In this document: positions 16,739-25,183 of the stretch, one piece after another | How the letters are laid out: the number at the start of each line of letters is the position of its first letter | Numbering within the stretch: position 1 is the first letter of the stretch | From: CAYSSG01 sp964433635 | Lineage (GTDB): Bacteria > Atribacterota > Phoenicimicrobiia > Phoenicimicrobiales > Stramentimicrobiaceae | Assembly (NCBI GenBank): GCA_964433635.1 | Contig: CAYSSG010000017.1 | Location: forward strand, 1-39,116 | Direction: 5' to 3' | DNA length: 39,116 bases | Notes under the pieces: model-generated | What the model saw: the letters and a program-made list of their open reading frames with translations, nothing else | Told to the model about the DNA's origin: nothing | Database searches by the model: none | Made by a program: the position numbers and the translations under genes

Positions 16739-17938
16739 TTACAATATCATCGATAAAAATTCTTCAAATTTTTCCCGATGGGAACCTTTACAGATAAGAT
16801 GATGATTGGCAATAGACTTCTCTAAAAAATTGACAGCCGGCTCCTTGAGAACAACCTGTAATTGGCTGCGACACAGGTTCGGTGAGGTAAGATTCCCTGT
16901 TAACTCTCCCTCTGAAAGGAAATATCGGTCTACAGTGCCATTCAGTTTAAATAACGTCACCGCTCCTTCTTTCACCTTCCCGCAAACAGCAATCCCTAAT
17001 CCTGATTCAAAATGACTTTTCCATTCATAGCTTTCACACATATTTAGAGGTATTGTACAATGGGCAAAGACAATCTCATTTTTTTCCTGATTGATACAAG
17101 CCGGATTAGCCATAAATACAGGCTCATCAGTTAGATGATGAGCAATGATCATGGAGACAAGGGCAGGAACATCTCCCTCGCATCCGGCAATAATCTCCTC
17201 TCGATTTAATAGAGATAAAGCCAGGCAACCGGTATTATGATAGAAGTCAAGCAAATCAAAACAGCGAACGGTAATGGCATGAAAATGATATTCCTGTACC
17301 AAATTTTTCAATCCCTGATATATTCTCAGTGACTGTTCGATGATCTGCCGGTCAAAACCTGTTGGCATGATGTCCAGATGGAAAGGAATATGACTGCTTT
17401 TAACCTGGTCAATATGCCTGATCATCTCTTCCAGAGGAATTTCATAGATCCTGATGCCCAATTTTTTTCTGATGATATTGTAATCCGCTCCACTGGCAAT
17501 AAGCCAATCAGAAGGTTTCCCCAATACCCCAACCCGATATTGGCGAATCGTTTTCTTAGCCTCCATTACCTTTCTGATCAATGCCAGTCTTTGCGCAATC
17601 CACTGAGGTGATCCATGCAAAATCTCAACCTTTTCCCCTCTTCTTTTCAGGTATTCCTTGATTTCCAGAGCGGCCGGTAATGCATTATGCAGACAGCCGG
17701 CCAGGAGGAAATAGGGAGAGGGAAACTGCTGGTACAATCGCTTGAACTTCTCTTCTACACCCCCGGATTTAATCATAATAACAGGCAGCAGGGGTTCTTT
17801 TTTGACATCCTCAGGGCGAATGGACAATAATGATTCTCCCAGATATTTTTCAATGGAATCAATAAACGGCGCTAGCGAACGATTGAGATGCTCTTGATTA
17901 TGAACGTCTGAAACTAAATGATAACAACCGATCTTCAA
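16739..17938 (-). CDS. L-fucose/L-arabinose isomerase-like protein (COG2407)
   Basis: 399 aa. The C-terminal two-thirds fits the fucose-isomerase-related family: CFDLLD, GCEGDVPALVSMIIAHHLT, PVFMANPACIN, FAHCTIPLNM and a late HLICKGSHRE. The Glu in GCEGD and the His in FAHCT are the family's likely metal ligands. In this family, members act on sugars such as fucose or are orphan proteins in anaerobes. The start is TTG, 6 nt after AAGGAG. No sugar kinase or transporter lies next to it; neighbours are a metallophosphoesterase and radical SAM proteins, so a salvage or house-cleaning sugar-phosphate role is possible but unproven. Confidence 0.8.
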   Translation of the reverse strand: MKIGCYHLVSDVHNQEHLNRSLAPFIDSIEKYLGESLLSIRPEDVKKEPLLPVIMIKSGGVEEKFKRLYQQFPSPYFLLAGCLHNALPAALEIKEYLKRRGEKVEILHGSPQWIAQRLALIRKVMEAKKTIRQYRVGVLGKPSDWLIASGADYNIIRKKLGIRIYEIPLEEMIRHIDQVKSSHIPFHLDIMPTGFDRQIIEQSLRIYQGLKNLVQEYHFHAITVRCFDLLDFYHNTGCLALSLLNREEIIAGCEGDVPALVSMIIAHHLTDEPVFMANPACINQEKNEIVFAHCTIPLNMCESYEWKSHFESGLGIAVCGKVKEGAVTLFKLNGTVDRYFLSEGELTGNLTSPNLCRSQLQVVLKEPAVNFLEKSIANHHLICKGSHREKFEEFLSMIL

Positions 17939-18062
17939 TCTGTTCTCCTTGATTTCTTCAGATAAAAACCTTCGCCTTTTTCATCTGATATTTGCATTAA
18001 ATGCAATTTGATTGATTAAACAAACACTGTATTATCATAGTATCCCTATACAAATTGGACAT

Positions 18063-19865
18063 TCAGCCGCTCATCACGGCAATCGCTGCCCCCCCTCTAC
18101 CAATATGTACGGTAAGTGCAGGGGATCCTTCTGCAATCAATATTTCAGCCTGCGGAAAACGTGATTTTAACTCTTTTTGATACCATCGGGCTAATTGAAT
18201 ATCCTGAATATGGGCAATTCCGAAACAGGGGTTGTTGACACTCTCGGCAAATTGGCTGGCCAGCTCTAACGTTTTATCCAATAATCGTTGATAGCCAATC
18301 ACCTTGGCAGCCTCTTTAAAGGCACCCTCTTGATTAAGCGTGATAACCGGCTTTAAATGCGCTAATGTGCCGATCAATCCTTTTAATTTATCTAATCGCC
18401 CACTTTTAATCAGGTATTTCAAAGTGGGAATGCTCACAAAGATTCTGCTCTGTGCTATGTGATATTCTAATTTTTTTAGAATCTGGTTCATGGACAACCC
18501 TTCTTCAATCAAGCGGGCAGCTTTTAATACCAGCAATCCCAGGGCAACAGTACTTGTCCGTGCATCCACTACCTGTATCTTATCTTGATACTTGCTTTTC
18601 CTGCTGGCAACACAGGCGGCTTGATAAGTACCGCTCAATTTTCCGGAGATGTGGATAGAGATAATTTCTTCACTTTCCTGACCAGCCTGATGATAAATAT
18701 CCTCAAAATACTGATAGGGAGGTTGGGAGGTTGTTACATGATGATGGGAATTTTCCAGATAATTTACCACTTCTTTCGTGGAAATATTAATGCGATCTAA
18801 AAAACTTCTTTCATCAACATGTACAGCAATAGGTACCAGTCTGATGTTATATTTTTTAATCATTTCATCCGGTAAATCACAGGTTGTATCGGTTACCAGA
18901 GTAATCTTATTCCCTGTCTTCTTTAGAATAATCTTTTTTTGTTCCCACATATCATCTACTTTAGTCTCAGCAATATGACCCAGGGAACTTAACTGAGCAA
19001 TTACAAAATCAGGTTGACTGGTATGCATATGGATTCTAACCTGCTTATCAGAACCGGCAATGACCTGTGAATCACCCATTCCATCCAATTTTTGCCTGAT
19101 CAGATTTTTATCTAAATCATTGCCTTCTAACAGGCATTCGGTACAATAACGATGTTTGACCTTCTTCCTGGAGAAGCGTAATAAATGATCTCCGGATGTC
19201 ATCAGCGACTTCTTTTCATCACTATTCAGGGTTCTCAGTTTTCCAAATTCAATAAAATCAACAATACCTTCCAGTAAGTTAACAAATCCTTCTGCTCCGG
19301 CATCCACAACGCCAGCCTTTTTTAGTATAGCCAATTTTCCGGGAGTTTCTAATAATGATATTCTGGCTTTTTCAAGTGATTTCTTAAATAATTCTACAAA
19401 ATCGGGTGTCTTATGGGCTAAATCGTTAATAGAGTGTGCCCAGTCTCTCATCACCGTAATGATGGTTCCTTCGCGGGGATTGGATATTGCCATAGCTGCC
19501 TGTTCAGCTGCCTTTAATGCAGCCTGAGAAAAAGATATCGTTGTTAAACGGCTCATGCCTCTGGTTGCCTCGGCTAACCCCTGAAAAAACTGAGCCAGGA
19601 TGGCACCGGAATTTCCCCTGGCTCCCATCAAAGCAGATTTGGCAATACGCTGTATCATCTCTTCGAATGAATTCTTACGAAAATCCTCTAGTCCAAGAAC
19701 AATGTGATTCATGGTGATAGCTAAATTGGTACCGGTATCACCATCAGCAACCGGAAATACATTGATATCATTCAGATGATTTTTTGTCTGATTAATACGT
19801 TGGGCTGAGGTGATAATAAACCTTCTGAAACGTACTCCATTGATATACTTAATCTGTATACTCAT
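18063..19865 (-). CDS. DAK2-DegV fusion: probable single-chain fatty acid kinase (FakA-FakB fusion)
   Basis: 600 aa. Residues 1-200 are a DAK2/DhaL kinase domain with the ATP-Mg motif INVFPVADGDTGTNLAITMN and GARGNSGAI. Residues 220-320 are the FakA/YloV middle domain (HRYCTECLLEG, GDSQVIAGSDKQVRIHMHT). Residues 320-600 are a DegV/FakB lipid-binding domain: ITLVTDTTCDLPDEMI, TTSQPPYQYFEDIY (TSQP lipid-carboxylate site), SGKLSGTYQAA, KSGRLDKLKG. In Staphylococcus FakA phosphorylates a fatty acid held by a separate FakB; here both are one chain, with DegV replacing the FakA C-domain. The start chosen is ATG 19863-19865 (MSIQIKYING) after AAAGGTGA. Domain calls are secure; activity is inferred. 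Confidence 0.88.
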   Translation of the reverse strand: MSIQIKYINGVRFRRFIITSAQRINQTKNHLNDINVFPVADGDTGTNLAITMNHIVLGLEDFRKNSFEEMIQRIAKSALMGARGNSGAILAQFFQGLAEATRGMSRLTTISFSQAALKAAEQAAMAISNPREGTIITVMRDWAHSINDLAHKTPDFVELFKKSLEKARISLLETPGKLAILKKAGVVDAGAEGFVNLLEGIVDFIEFGKLRTLNSDEKKSLMTSGDHLLRFSRKKVKHRYCTECLLEGNDLDKNLIRQKLDGMGDSQVIAGSDKQVRIHMHTSQPDFVIAQLSSLGHIAETKVDDMWEQKKIILKKTGNKITLVTDTTCDLPDEMIKKYNIRLVPIAVHVDERSFLDRINISTKEVVNYLENSHHHVTTSQPPYQYFEDIYHQAGQESEEIISIHISGKLSGTYQAACVASRKSKYQDKIQVVDARTSTVALGLLVLKAARLIEEGLSMNQILKKLEYHIAQSRIFVSIPTLKYLIKSGRLDKLKGLIGTLAHLKPVITLNQEGAFKEAAKVIGYQRLLDKTLELASQFAESVNNPCFGIAHIQDIQLARWYQKELKSRFPQAEILIAEGSPALTVHIGRGGAAIAVMSG

Positions 19866-19923
19866 ACTCTGTTCACCTTTTTTATGATTCTGAAAAATCA
19901 AAAATGAAAAGAATCTTCTTATT

Positions 19924-19953
19924 ATTATATCCTAATTCTATAAAGAATATCAG
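19924..19953 (-). promoter_or_regulatory. Candidate promoter of the DAK2-DegV gene
   Basis: On the minus strand there is CTGATA, an 18-bp spacer and a perfect TATAAT, about 60 nt upstream of the start codon. The -35 is weak. Confidence 0.45.
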
Positions 19954-20158
19954 TTTTTTTAATGAATAACCCTGTCAGGAAGTAAGATTCTGAAAATATT
20001 TCTCCTTTACGGGACAGCAGAACGATCAATTTAAATAAGTTTGATGAAAACATGAGTGATGATTGCGCAGTTCATCGAAAGCCGTTTGAGAAAGGTATTT
20101 TTCCAGAAATGGAAATTTTTAATCATATCATTATTGTACCTCACCGAAAGCATAAAAT

Positions 20159-20207
20159 AAAAAAAGATGGAATCCAACCTATCATTTATACAAGGTTCTA
20201 TTCCACC
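20159..20207 (-). terminator. Intrinsic terminator of glnA
   Basis: On the minus strand the outer stem is GGTGGAAT/ATTCCATC with one G-U pair (20166-20207). An inner AACCT/AGGTT stem stacks inside it, and a run of seven U follows (20159-20165). It lies about 45 bp after the glnA stop. Confidence 0.75.
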
Positions 20208-20251
20208 ATTTTATCAATAAAAAAGCAAAAATATATTAATATTGATCTGTT

Positions 20252-21580
20252 TCAATAAATGGCCAGATACTGATCCAGTTCCCAGGGATGCACCTGTAGA
20301 CTATAACGTTCCCACTCCTGATATTTAGCCCTGAGATAATGATCTATAATGTGTTCCGTTAAACCTTGATGTAAAACTTTGTCTTTTTTAAACTCCTCTA
20401 GAGCCTCTTTCAGATTGCTTGGTAAGCAGTCAATCCCGTATTTCTTTAATTCTGCTTCATCCATAGCATAAATGTTCTCATCAACGGGATCCGGGGGCAT
20501 AATCTTCTTCTGAATTCCATCCATACCAGCAGAAAGAATGACTGCAAAGGCCAGATAAGGATTACAGGATGGATCTGGACAACGAAATTCAATCCGGGTA
20601 GCATCCTTTCTGGCTACCGGAACACGTATTAAAGGACTCCGATTACGATTTGACCAGGCGATATAAACCGGGGCCTCGTAGCCCGAGGTTAAACGTTTAT
20701 AAGAATTTACCAGGGGATTTGTGATGGCAGTCAATCCCTTGGCATGTCTCAGCAAACCACCAATAAAGTACAATGCTTCCTTGCTTAATTGATATTTATT
20801 ATTTGGATCATAAAAAGCGTTGTTTCCATTTTTATAGAGAGAAATATTGGTATGCATTCCCGAACCGGCAATTCCATACACTGGCTTGGGCATAAAGGTC
20901 ACATGGAGGTTATGCCACATGGCAATAGTCTTACTGGTCAGCTTTAGTACCATAATACGGTCTGCAGCTGTAATTCCATCTGAATATCGGAAATCGATTT
21001 CATGCTGTCCCGGACCTACTTCGTGATGTGAGGCTTCCACTTCGAAACCCAATTTTTCCAGGGTAATGACCATGTCCCTTCGTATCTCTTCTCCTAAATC
21101 CACCGGAGAAAGATCAAAATAACTGGCTTGATCATTGGTTTTAGTTGTAGCAGCATTTTGTTCATCCCTGCCAAAGATATAAAATTCCATCTCTGGTCCA
21201 AAATTTGCTGTCAATCCCATTTTTTTAAGTTCTGCTAAAACTCGTTTTAAATTTGTCCTGGCACAACCGGCAAAAGGTGTTTTATCAGGATTGACGATAT
21301 CACATATAATTCGGGCAACATCCTGTTCCTCTTCCCATGGATTGACTATAAACGTTTCAAAATCAGGTTGTAAATACATATCTGATTCCTCAATGCGGCA
21401 AAATCCCTGCACTGAAGATCCATCGAATAATCTATTGCCATTAAGTGCATCTTCTAATACACTTACTGGAATTTCTACATTTTTGGGAATACCCATAATA
21501 TCAGTAAATTTAAGTCGTATAAATCTAATCTTTAATTCTTTAGCTTTTTCCAATATCATCTTCTTGGTTGTTTCTGGCAT
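20252..21580 (-). CDS. glnA: Glutamine synthetase type I (short, GSI-alpha-like)
   Basis: 442-aa ATP-dependent glutamine synthetase, forming glutamine from glutamate and ammonia in the cytosol. Visible motifs are LFDGSSVQGF (latch region), PEMEFYIF, HHEVGPGQHEIDFR, MPKPVYGIAGSGMHTNISL (ATP site), NSYKRLTSGYEAPVYIAWSNRNRSPLIRVP and ATRIEFRCPDPSCNPYLAFA. The length and the absence of the adenylylation-loop signature near the C-terminus fit the feedback-regulated alpha type of Firmicutes and archaea. The ATG follows AAAGGAGT by 9-10 nt. No GlnR-type regulator or P-II gene is adjacent; a strong terminator follows. Family identity is certain. Confidence 0.97.
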   Translation of the reverse strand: MPETTKKMILEKAKELKIRFIRLKFTDIMGIPKNVEIPVSVLEDALNGNRLFDGSSVQGFCRIEESDMYLQPDFETFIVNPWEEEQDVARIICDIVNPDKTPFAGCARTNLKRVLAELKKMGLTANFGPEMEFYIFGRDEQNAATTKTNDQASYFDLSPVDLGEEIRRDMVITLEKLGFEVEASHHEVGPGQHEIDFRYSDGITAADRIMVLKLTSKTIAMWHNLHVTFMPKPVYGIAGSGMHTNISLYKNGNNAFYDPNNKYQLSKEALYFIGGLLRHAKGLTAITNPLVNSYKRLTSGYEAPVYIAWSNRNRSPLIRVPVARKDATRIEFRCPDPSCNPYLAFAVILSAGMDGIQKKIMPPDPVDENIYAMDEAELKKYGIDCLPSNLKEALEEFKKDKVLHQGLTEHIIDHYLRAKYQEWERYSLQVHPWELDQYLAIY

Positions 21581-21692
21581 ATGATCGATACTCCTTTGTC
21601 AATATCCTTTAGATTTTGTAATATTTTAATTTTATATCAATACAAGTAATAAAAACCTTTTTTTGGAAACCAGAATTTTAATCTTCAGTCAT

Positions 21693-22226
21693 TTATCCTT
21701 GATTATAGGATTGGTATTTCTTTTGCATTTTTTTGCGAATCTTAGACACCATGGTATGAGAAATGCCCAACTCTCTTCCAATTTCACGATTGGTTAACCC
21801 TCTCATTCTCAATTCAAGTAAAGTCTTTTCCTTAGTGGATAATGCCTGATTGAATTCATGATAGTAAAGATACTCATCAAGATTGCCTTGAAAAAGGTCC
21901 CGGCCTTTGATCTGCCCAAACTCTTTCTTTTGCTGATTTTTTTCTAATAATGTATCATCAAATATTCTCTCTGTCTCTTTATGACCACTTTTGATGTGTG
22001 TTCTGATATAATTTTTCAGATAAAAATAAGACCCCTGAAGGATATAACTGTCATTTTTGTCCTTTAATTTTCCACTCTTATACTGTTGCCATAGATAGAG
22101 TAATACTTCCTGAAAGAGATCATCGCTATCAATATAGTGACAGATAATATTCAATTTCCTGATAATGCCTTTTAATTGATATGTTAACCGGCTTATGATC
22201 TCATTTAATTCTCTTCCGGATTTCAT
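21693..22226 (-). CDS. Small RNA polymerase sigma-70-family factor (ECF-like)
   Basis: 177 aa. The N-terminal part (IDSDDLFQEVLLYLWQQYKSG) matches sigma region 2.1-2.2. The C-terminal part is a region 4 helix-turn-helix (LSTKEKTLLELRMRGLTNRE, then IGRELGISHTMVSKIRKKM). The linker is rich in K, E and Q. With only regions 2 and 4 it is ECF-sized. No anti-sigma factor or membrane sensor is adjacent, so control is unknown. It precedes glnA by 112 bp in the same direction and could be co-transcribed with it. The ribosome binding site is weak (AAAGGGAATGG). A phage-like or sporulation-related sigma is less likely. Confidence 0.82.
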   Translation of the reverse strand: MKSGRELNEIISRLTYQLKGIIRKLNIICHYIDSDDLFQEVLLYLWQQYKSGKLKDKNDSYILQGSYFYLKNYIRTHIKSGHKETERIFDDTLLEKNQQKKEFGQIKGRDLFQGNLDEYLYYHEFNQALSTKEKTLLELRMRGLTNREIGRELGISHTMVSKIRKKMQKKYQSYNQG

Positions 22227-22373
22227 CTACAAAACCATTCCCTTTTTATACCATTTTCTATCTCATCATTTGGATTAGAAGTGGAATGCAATCAAGGGAT
22301 GAATAAATATGATACTGCTAATTCTTCTATCAAAAAGATATCGATTGATTCTGTTCTGATACCTGAATATAAT

Positions 22374-23366
22374 CTATTGCTGATGATAAGATTCCAGTAC
22401 CTTCAGATAATTTGCCCTCTCAAAAAGACCAGGTTGGGACACCGATTTTTGACTCATCATTCCCTGAATTTGCTGAATCGATTGATAGTGATGGGTTTCC
22501 AACCAGGTTTCAGTCGCTCTTAAGAGAAATCCCAGATAACCGATCCCCTTATTAAGCAGAGCGGAGGCAAGCATGGTTACATTGGCACCAGCCATCATAC
22601 TTTTAATGACATCCTCAGTAGTATGTACACCACCGGTAACAGCTATATCTCCTTGAATCTTATTGAATAAGATGGCAGTCCACCTGATACGAAGTAATAA
22701 TTCCTCTGAAGTACTCAATCTGATCTTTGGTTCAATGGTCATTTTGTCTAAATCAATATCCGGCTGATAAAAACGGTTAAAGAGGACAACTGCACCAGCA
22801 CCAGCCCCAATCAGGGATTTGGTCATATTGGGTATGGAGCTGAGATAAGGATGAATCTTCACTGCTACGGGTATGGCCACGCTACTGGTAATCTTATCCA
22901 CTAATTCCAGATAATCTTCTTCTACTCTTCGACCATTGACATCCGGATTAGTTGGTATAAAATAAATATTCAATTCAATGGCATCAGCGCCAGCCTCTTC
23001 CATGGAAATCGCACTATTAATCCAGCCTCCGACTGAAACGCCATTCAGACTTCCTATAATTGGTATATCTATCTTGCTTTTGACTTCACTGATGAAGTTC
23101 ATATATTTTTCCGGTGTCAATTTGTCCTTAATGACATCAAGATAATAATCCAGATATTTGCTATAGCCGTCTTCTTCATATAACAGAGAATGGCTTATCG
23201 CTGTCTGGGTTGCCTGTTCTTCAAAAAAGGATGGTAATATGATCGCTGCAGCACCTTCCTGTACCAATGCTTGAATCGTCTCGAATTTCCCTCCCAGGGG
23301 AGAAGATGCAACGACAAATGGATTTTTTAATTTCAGACCTAAATACTTCACACTTAAATCCACCAT
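22374..23366 (-). CDS. Dihydroorotate dehydrogenase-like flavoprotein
   Basis: 330-aa TIM-barrel protein of the PyrD-like group seen in many anaerobes. It starts VDLSVKYLGLKLKNPFVVAS, as the DHODH class 1 family does. Further motifs are PIIGSLNGVSVGGW, AGADAIELNIYFIPTNPDV, PVAVKIHPYL, and the FMN-phosphate site DIAVTGGVHTTEDVIKSMMAGA. True PyrD has Asn/Cys or Asn/Ser catalytic residues and pyr neighbours; no pyrimidine genes occur here, so a different oxidoreductase role is likely. ATG follows AAAGGAGATTCAAGTT. Family is secure; substrate unknown. Confidence 0.9.
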   Translation of the reverse strand: MVDLSVKYLGLKLKNPFVVASSPLGGKFETIQALVQEGAAAIILPSFFEEQATQTAISHSLLYEEDGYSKYLDYYLDVIKDKLTPEKYMNFISEVKSKIDIPIIGSLNGVSVGGWINSAISMEEAGADAIELNIYFIPTNPDVNGRRVEEDYLELVDKITSSVAIPVAVKIHPYLSSIPNMTKSLIGAGAGAVVLFNRFYQPDIDLDKMTIEPKIRLSTSEELLLRIRWTAILFNKIQGDIAVTGGVHTTEDVIKSMMAGANVTMLASALLNKGIGYLGFLLRATETWLETHHYQSIQQIQGMMSQKSVSQPGLFERANYLKVLESYHQQ

Positions 23367-23450
23367 AACTTGAATCTCCTTTCAATTTTTAAAAATGGTA
23401 TCTTTTCCGTAAAATCATTTCTTTTGATGCTGATTCCGTTTTCATCGAGA

Positions 23451-24956
23451 TCATTTCATCAGTTCTTCCGAACGGTCAAAAGGAATGCGGTAAATATCCA
23501 AAATCTGTTGTTGACTTCCTAATGCCTTTACCCTGTCCAGGACCACTTTTTGATTAAACTGATCTTCAAAAACAACATACGCCTCCTGGCAATTTTCAAT
23601 CTTTTCTACCAGATCACTCATATTCCATATCCTTTCTCCGTTCACCCGGTTTATGACCCAATTACTGACATTCTGGTAACCCTGATTAACCTCAGCAGCC
23701 AGTGCTTTTAATAACACCACGATTCTCTGGTCTTCCTGCTCGGGAATATTATTCATCAGCTGGCATATCAGTTCTCTAGGTGCAGACTGATACCACTGGG
23801 ACCCCCAGATATTTAAAAGATCCTTGGTCAGTGGGCAAAATACCAGTCCACCATAAATATAGTAGGAAGGCAAGGTTTCATACTGTTCCATCGGGACAAG
23901 CTGATCTTTGGTCTGCGAACGAAATAGATTGAGATTGAGGGATATTTTTTCTCCCTTTCTCAAGATACTTATATCAATATCCTCACCAAGGTGTTTCTGC
24001 TGAATGACATAATTCAGATGGGTTCTTTCATTGGTACGAAACTCAATAGTCCCGTCATTACCAACAATATATCCTCCAATGGCAAGTATGACATCACCAA
24101 TCTGCAAATGACCATCTGCAGGAGAACCGGGGACAATCTGATTAATCAGAACACCACTCATTCCTTCTTCCACTTGATAATATTCCCTTAATCCTTCATT
24201 TTCCATATCCTGCAAAGCAACACCTAAACTGGGATAACCATCATAAACATGATCCTCCAGATCCTTAAAAAAATGACGAATGACGGGAACCGGTACCATA
24301 TAACCAATGTTCTGTGAAGAGGGAATCCCCTGCATCACTACCCCTACAATTCTGTTATCTACCATTACCGGCCCCCCGCTGTTACCCGGGTTAATTGCAG
24401 CATCAATCTGGCCTGCTAAAAAAACAGAAGAACTATGAACATAGGGTTGGTGTTCAATTCGGGAAATAACTCCCTTGGTTATGCTTAACATGTCACCACC
24501 CATGGGAAAACCATAGACTAACACTTCCTGCTGAGTTTCAGGCAAATCACCGAAAGACAAAACCGGTTCATCTGCAAAAAATTCCTCATCCTCTACGGTC
24601 AATAATGCCAAATCCGTTAAGTGTGAAACTGCCACAACCTGGGCACGGTATCGCCGGGTATCGCCGTATTTGCGAACCTGCAGAAAAGTCTGGTTGCTCA
24701 CCACATGGGCATTGGTTAAGATTAAATGATTCTCAACGATACAACCTGATCCTGAACTCGATCTTGGCCCCTGCATGCTCCAGGGATTATAATAATCAGG
24801 GGCATTACTAACCGTGTACACTTTGACTATGGCCTCTCTGACATCAATCTCGTTGGCAGATGAGATAGAAGACAAAGAAGCTATCAGCACTAAGCAGAAC
24901 ACCGTTATAACAGTAAGAATCCTATTTCTTTCAGGCAAAATTGTTATTCTAAACAT
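23451..24956 (-). CDS. Secreted Deg/HtrA serine protease of the Deg9-like type
   Basis: 501 aa. The signal or anchor segment is at residues 12-34 (LTVITVFCLVLIASLSSISS). The trypsin-like protease has catalytic His84 (ILTNAHVV), Asp115 (LTDLALL) and Ser193 (INPGNSGGP). The first PDZ domain follows (YPSLGVALQD to GEKISLNL). The C-terminal VINRVNGERIWNMSDLVEKI and YVVFEDQFNQKVVLDR resemble the second PDZ-like domain of the plant Deg9/Deg2 group rather than DegP PDZ2. It probably does envelope protein quality control. I start at ATG 24954-24956, 8 nt after GGAGG; the longer frame begins at the promoter itself. It is followed at 84 bp by the DHODH-like gene. Confidence 0.9.
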   Translation of the reverse strand: MFRITILPERNRILTVITVFCLVLIASLSSISSANEIDVREAIVKVYTVSNAPDYYNPWSMQGPRSSSGSGCIVENHLILTNAHVVSNQTFLQVRKYGDTRRYRAQVVAVSHLTDLALLTVEDEEFFADEPVLSFGDLPETQQEVLVYGFPMGGDMLSITKGVISRIEHQPYVHSSSVFLAGQIDAAINPGNSGGPVMVDNRIVGVVMQGIPSSQNIGYMVPVPVIRHFFKDLEDHVYDGYPSLGVALQDMENEGLREYYQVEEGMSGVLINQIVPGSPADGHLQIGDVILAIGGYIVGNDGTIEFRTNERTHLNYVIQQKHLGEDIDISILRKGEKISLNLNLFRSQTKDQLVPMEQYETLPSYYIYGGLVFCPLTKDLLNIWGSQWYQSAPRELICQLMNNIPEQEDQRIVVLLKALAAEVNQGYQNVSNWVINRVNGERIWNMSDLVEKIENCQEAYVVFEDQFNQKVVLDRVKALGSQQQILDIYRIPFDRSEELMK

Positions 24957-25026
24957 TCCTATTTCCTCCAAATCTTGAATTCTGTAAATATAATTTATAG
25001 TATAATCAGTAGTATAAGATATATCC

Positions 25027-25055
25027 ATTGTATTCATTATTGATTATCATATCAA
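25027..25055 (-). promoter_or_regulatory. Sigma-70-type promoter of the Deg protease
   Basis: On the minus strand TTGATA, a 17-bp spacer and TACAAT, about 70 nt upstream of the chosen ATG. It overlaps the first codons of the longer possible frame and so argues against that longer start. Confidence 0.6.
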
Positions 25056-25106
25056 GAAATTAATCACCTGATTTTACCAGGGATAATACAAAATATTTAT
25101 TGCCAG

Positions 25107-25115
25107 TGATATAAT
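25107..25115 (+). promoter_or_regulatory. Extended -10 promoter of the Na/Pi cotransporter gene
   Basis: TGATATAAT (TGnTATAAT) lies about 70 nt before the start codon. The -35 region (TACAAA) is poor, as expected for an extended -10 promoter. Confidence 0.5.
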
Positions 25116-25183
25116 TGTACTGGATTAAATACAGATATTCTGGCAAGCATCTTATGATTACATTTACAGGAATGTGTTAAGCG

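Larger units (their letters stand above)
19866..20251. other. Intergenic region between glnA and the DAK2-DegV gene
   Basis: 386 bp holding the glnA terminator (20159-20207) and the DAK2-DegV promoter (19924-19953). A 68-codon frame on the plus strand (20052-20258) has no ribosome binding site and runs through the terminator, so I do not call it. No riboswitch was recognised. Confidence 0.5.

Noticed and set aside
20052..20258. 68-codon plus-strand ORF between the DAK2-DegV gene and glnA
   Set aside because: No ribosome binding site, no recognisable family, and it runs through the glnA terminator hairpin and into the glnA 3' end.
24957..25037. 27-residue N-terminal extension of the Deg protease
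   Set aside because: It would start inside the TTGATA-N17-TACAAT promoter; the downstream ATG has GGAGG at 8 nt and begins just before the signal sequence.
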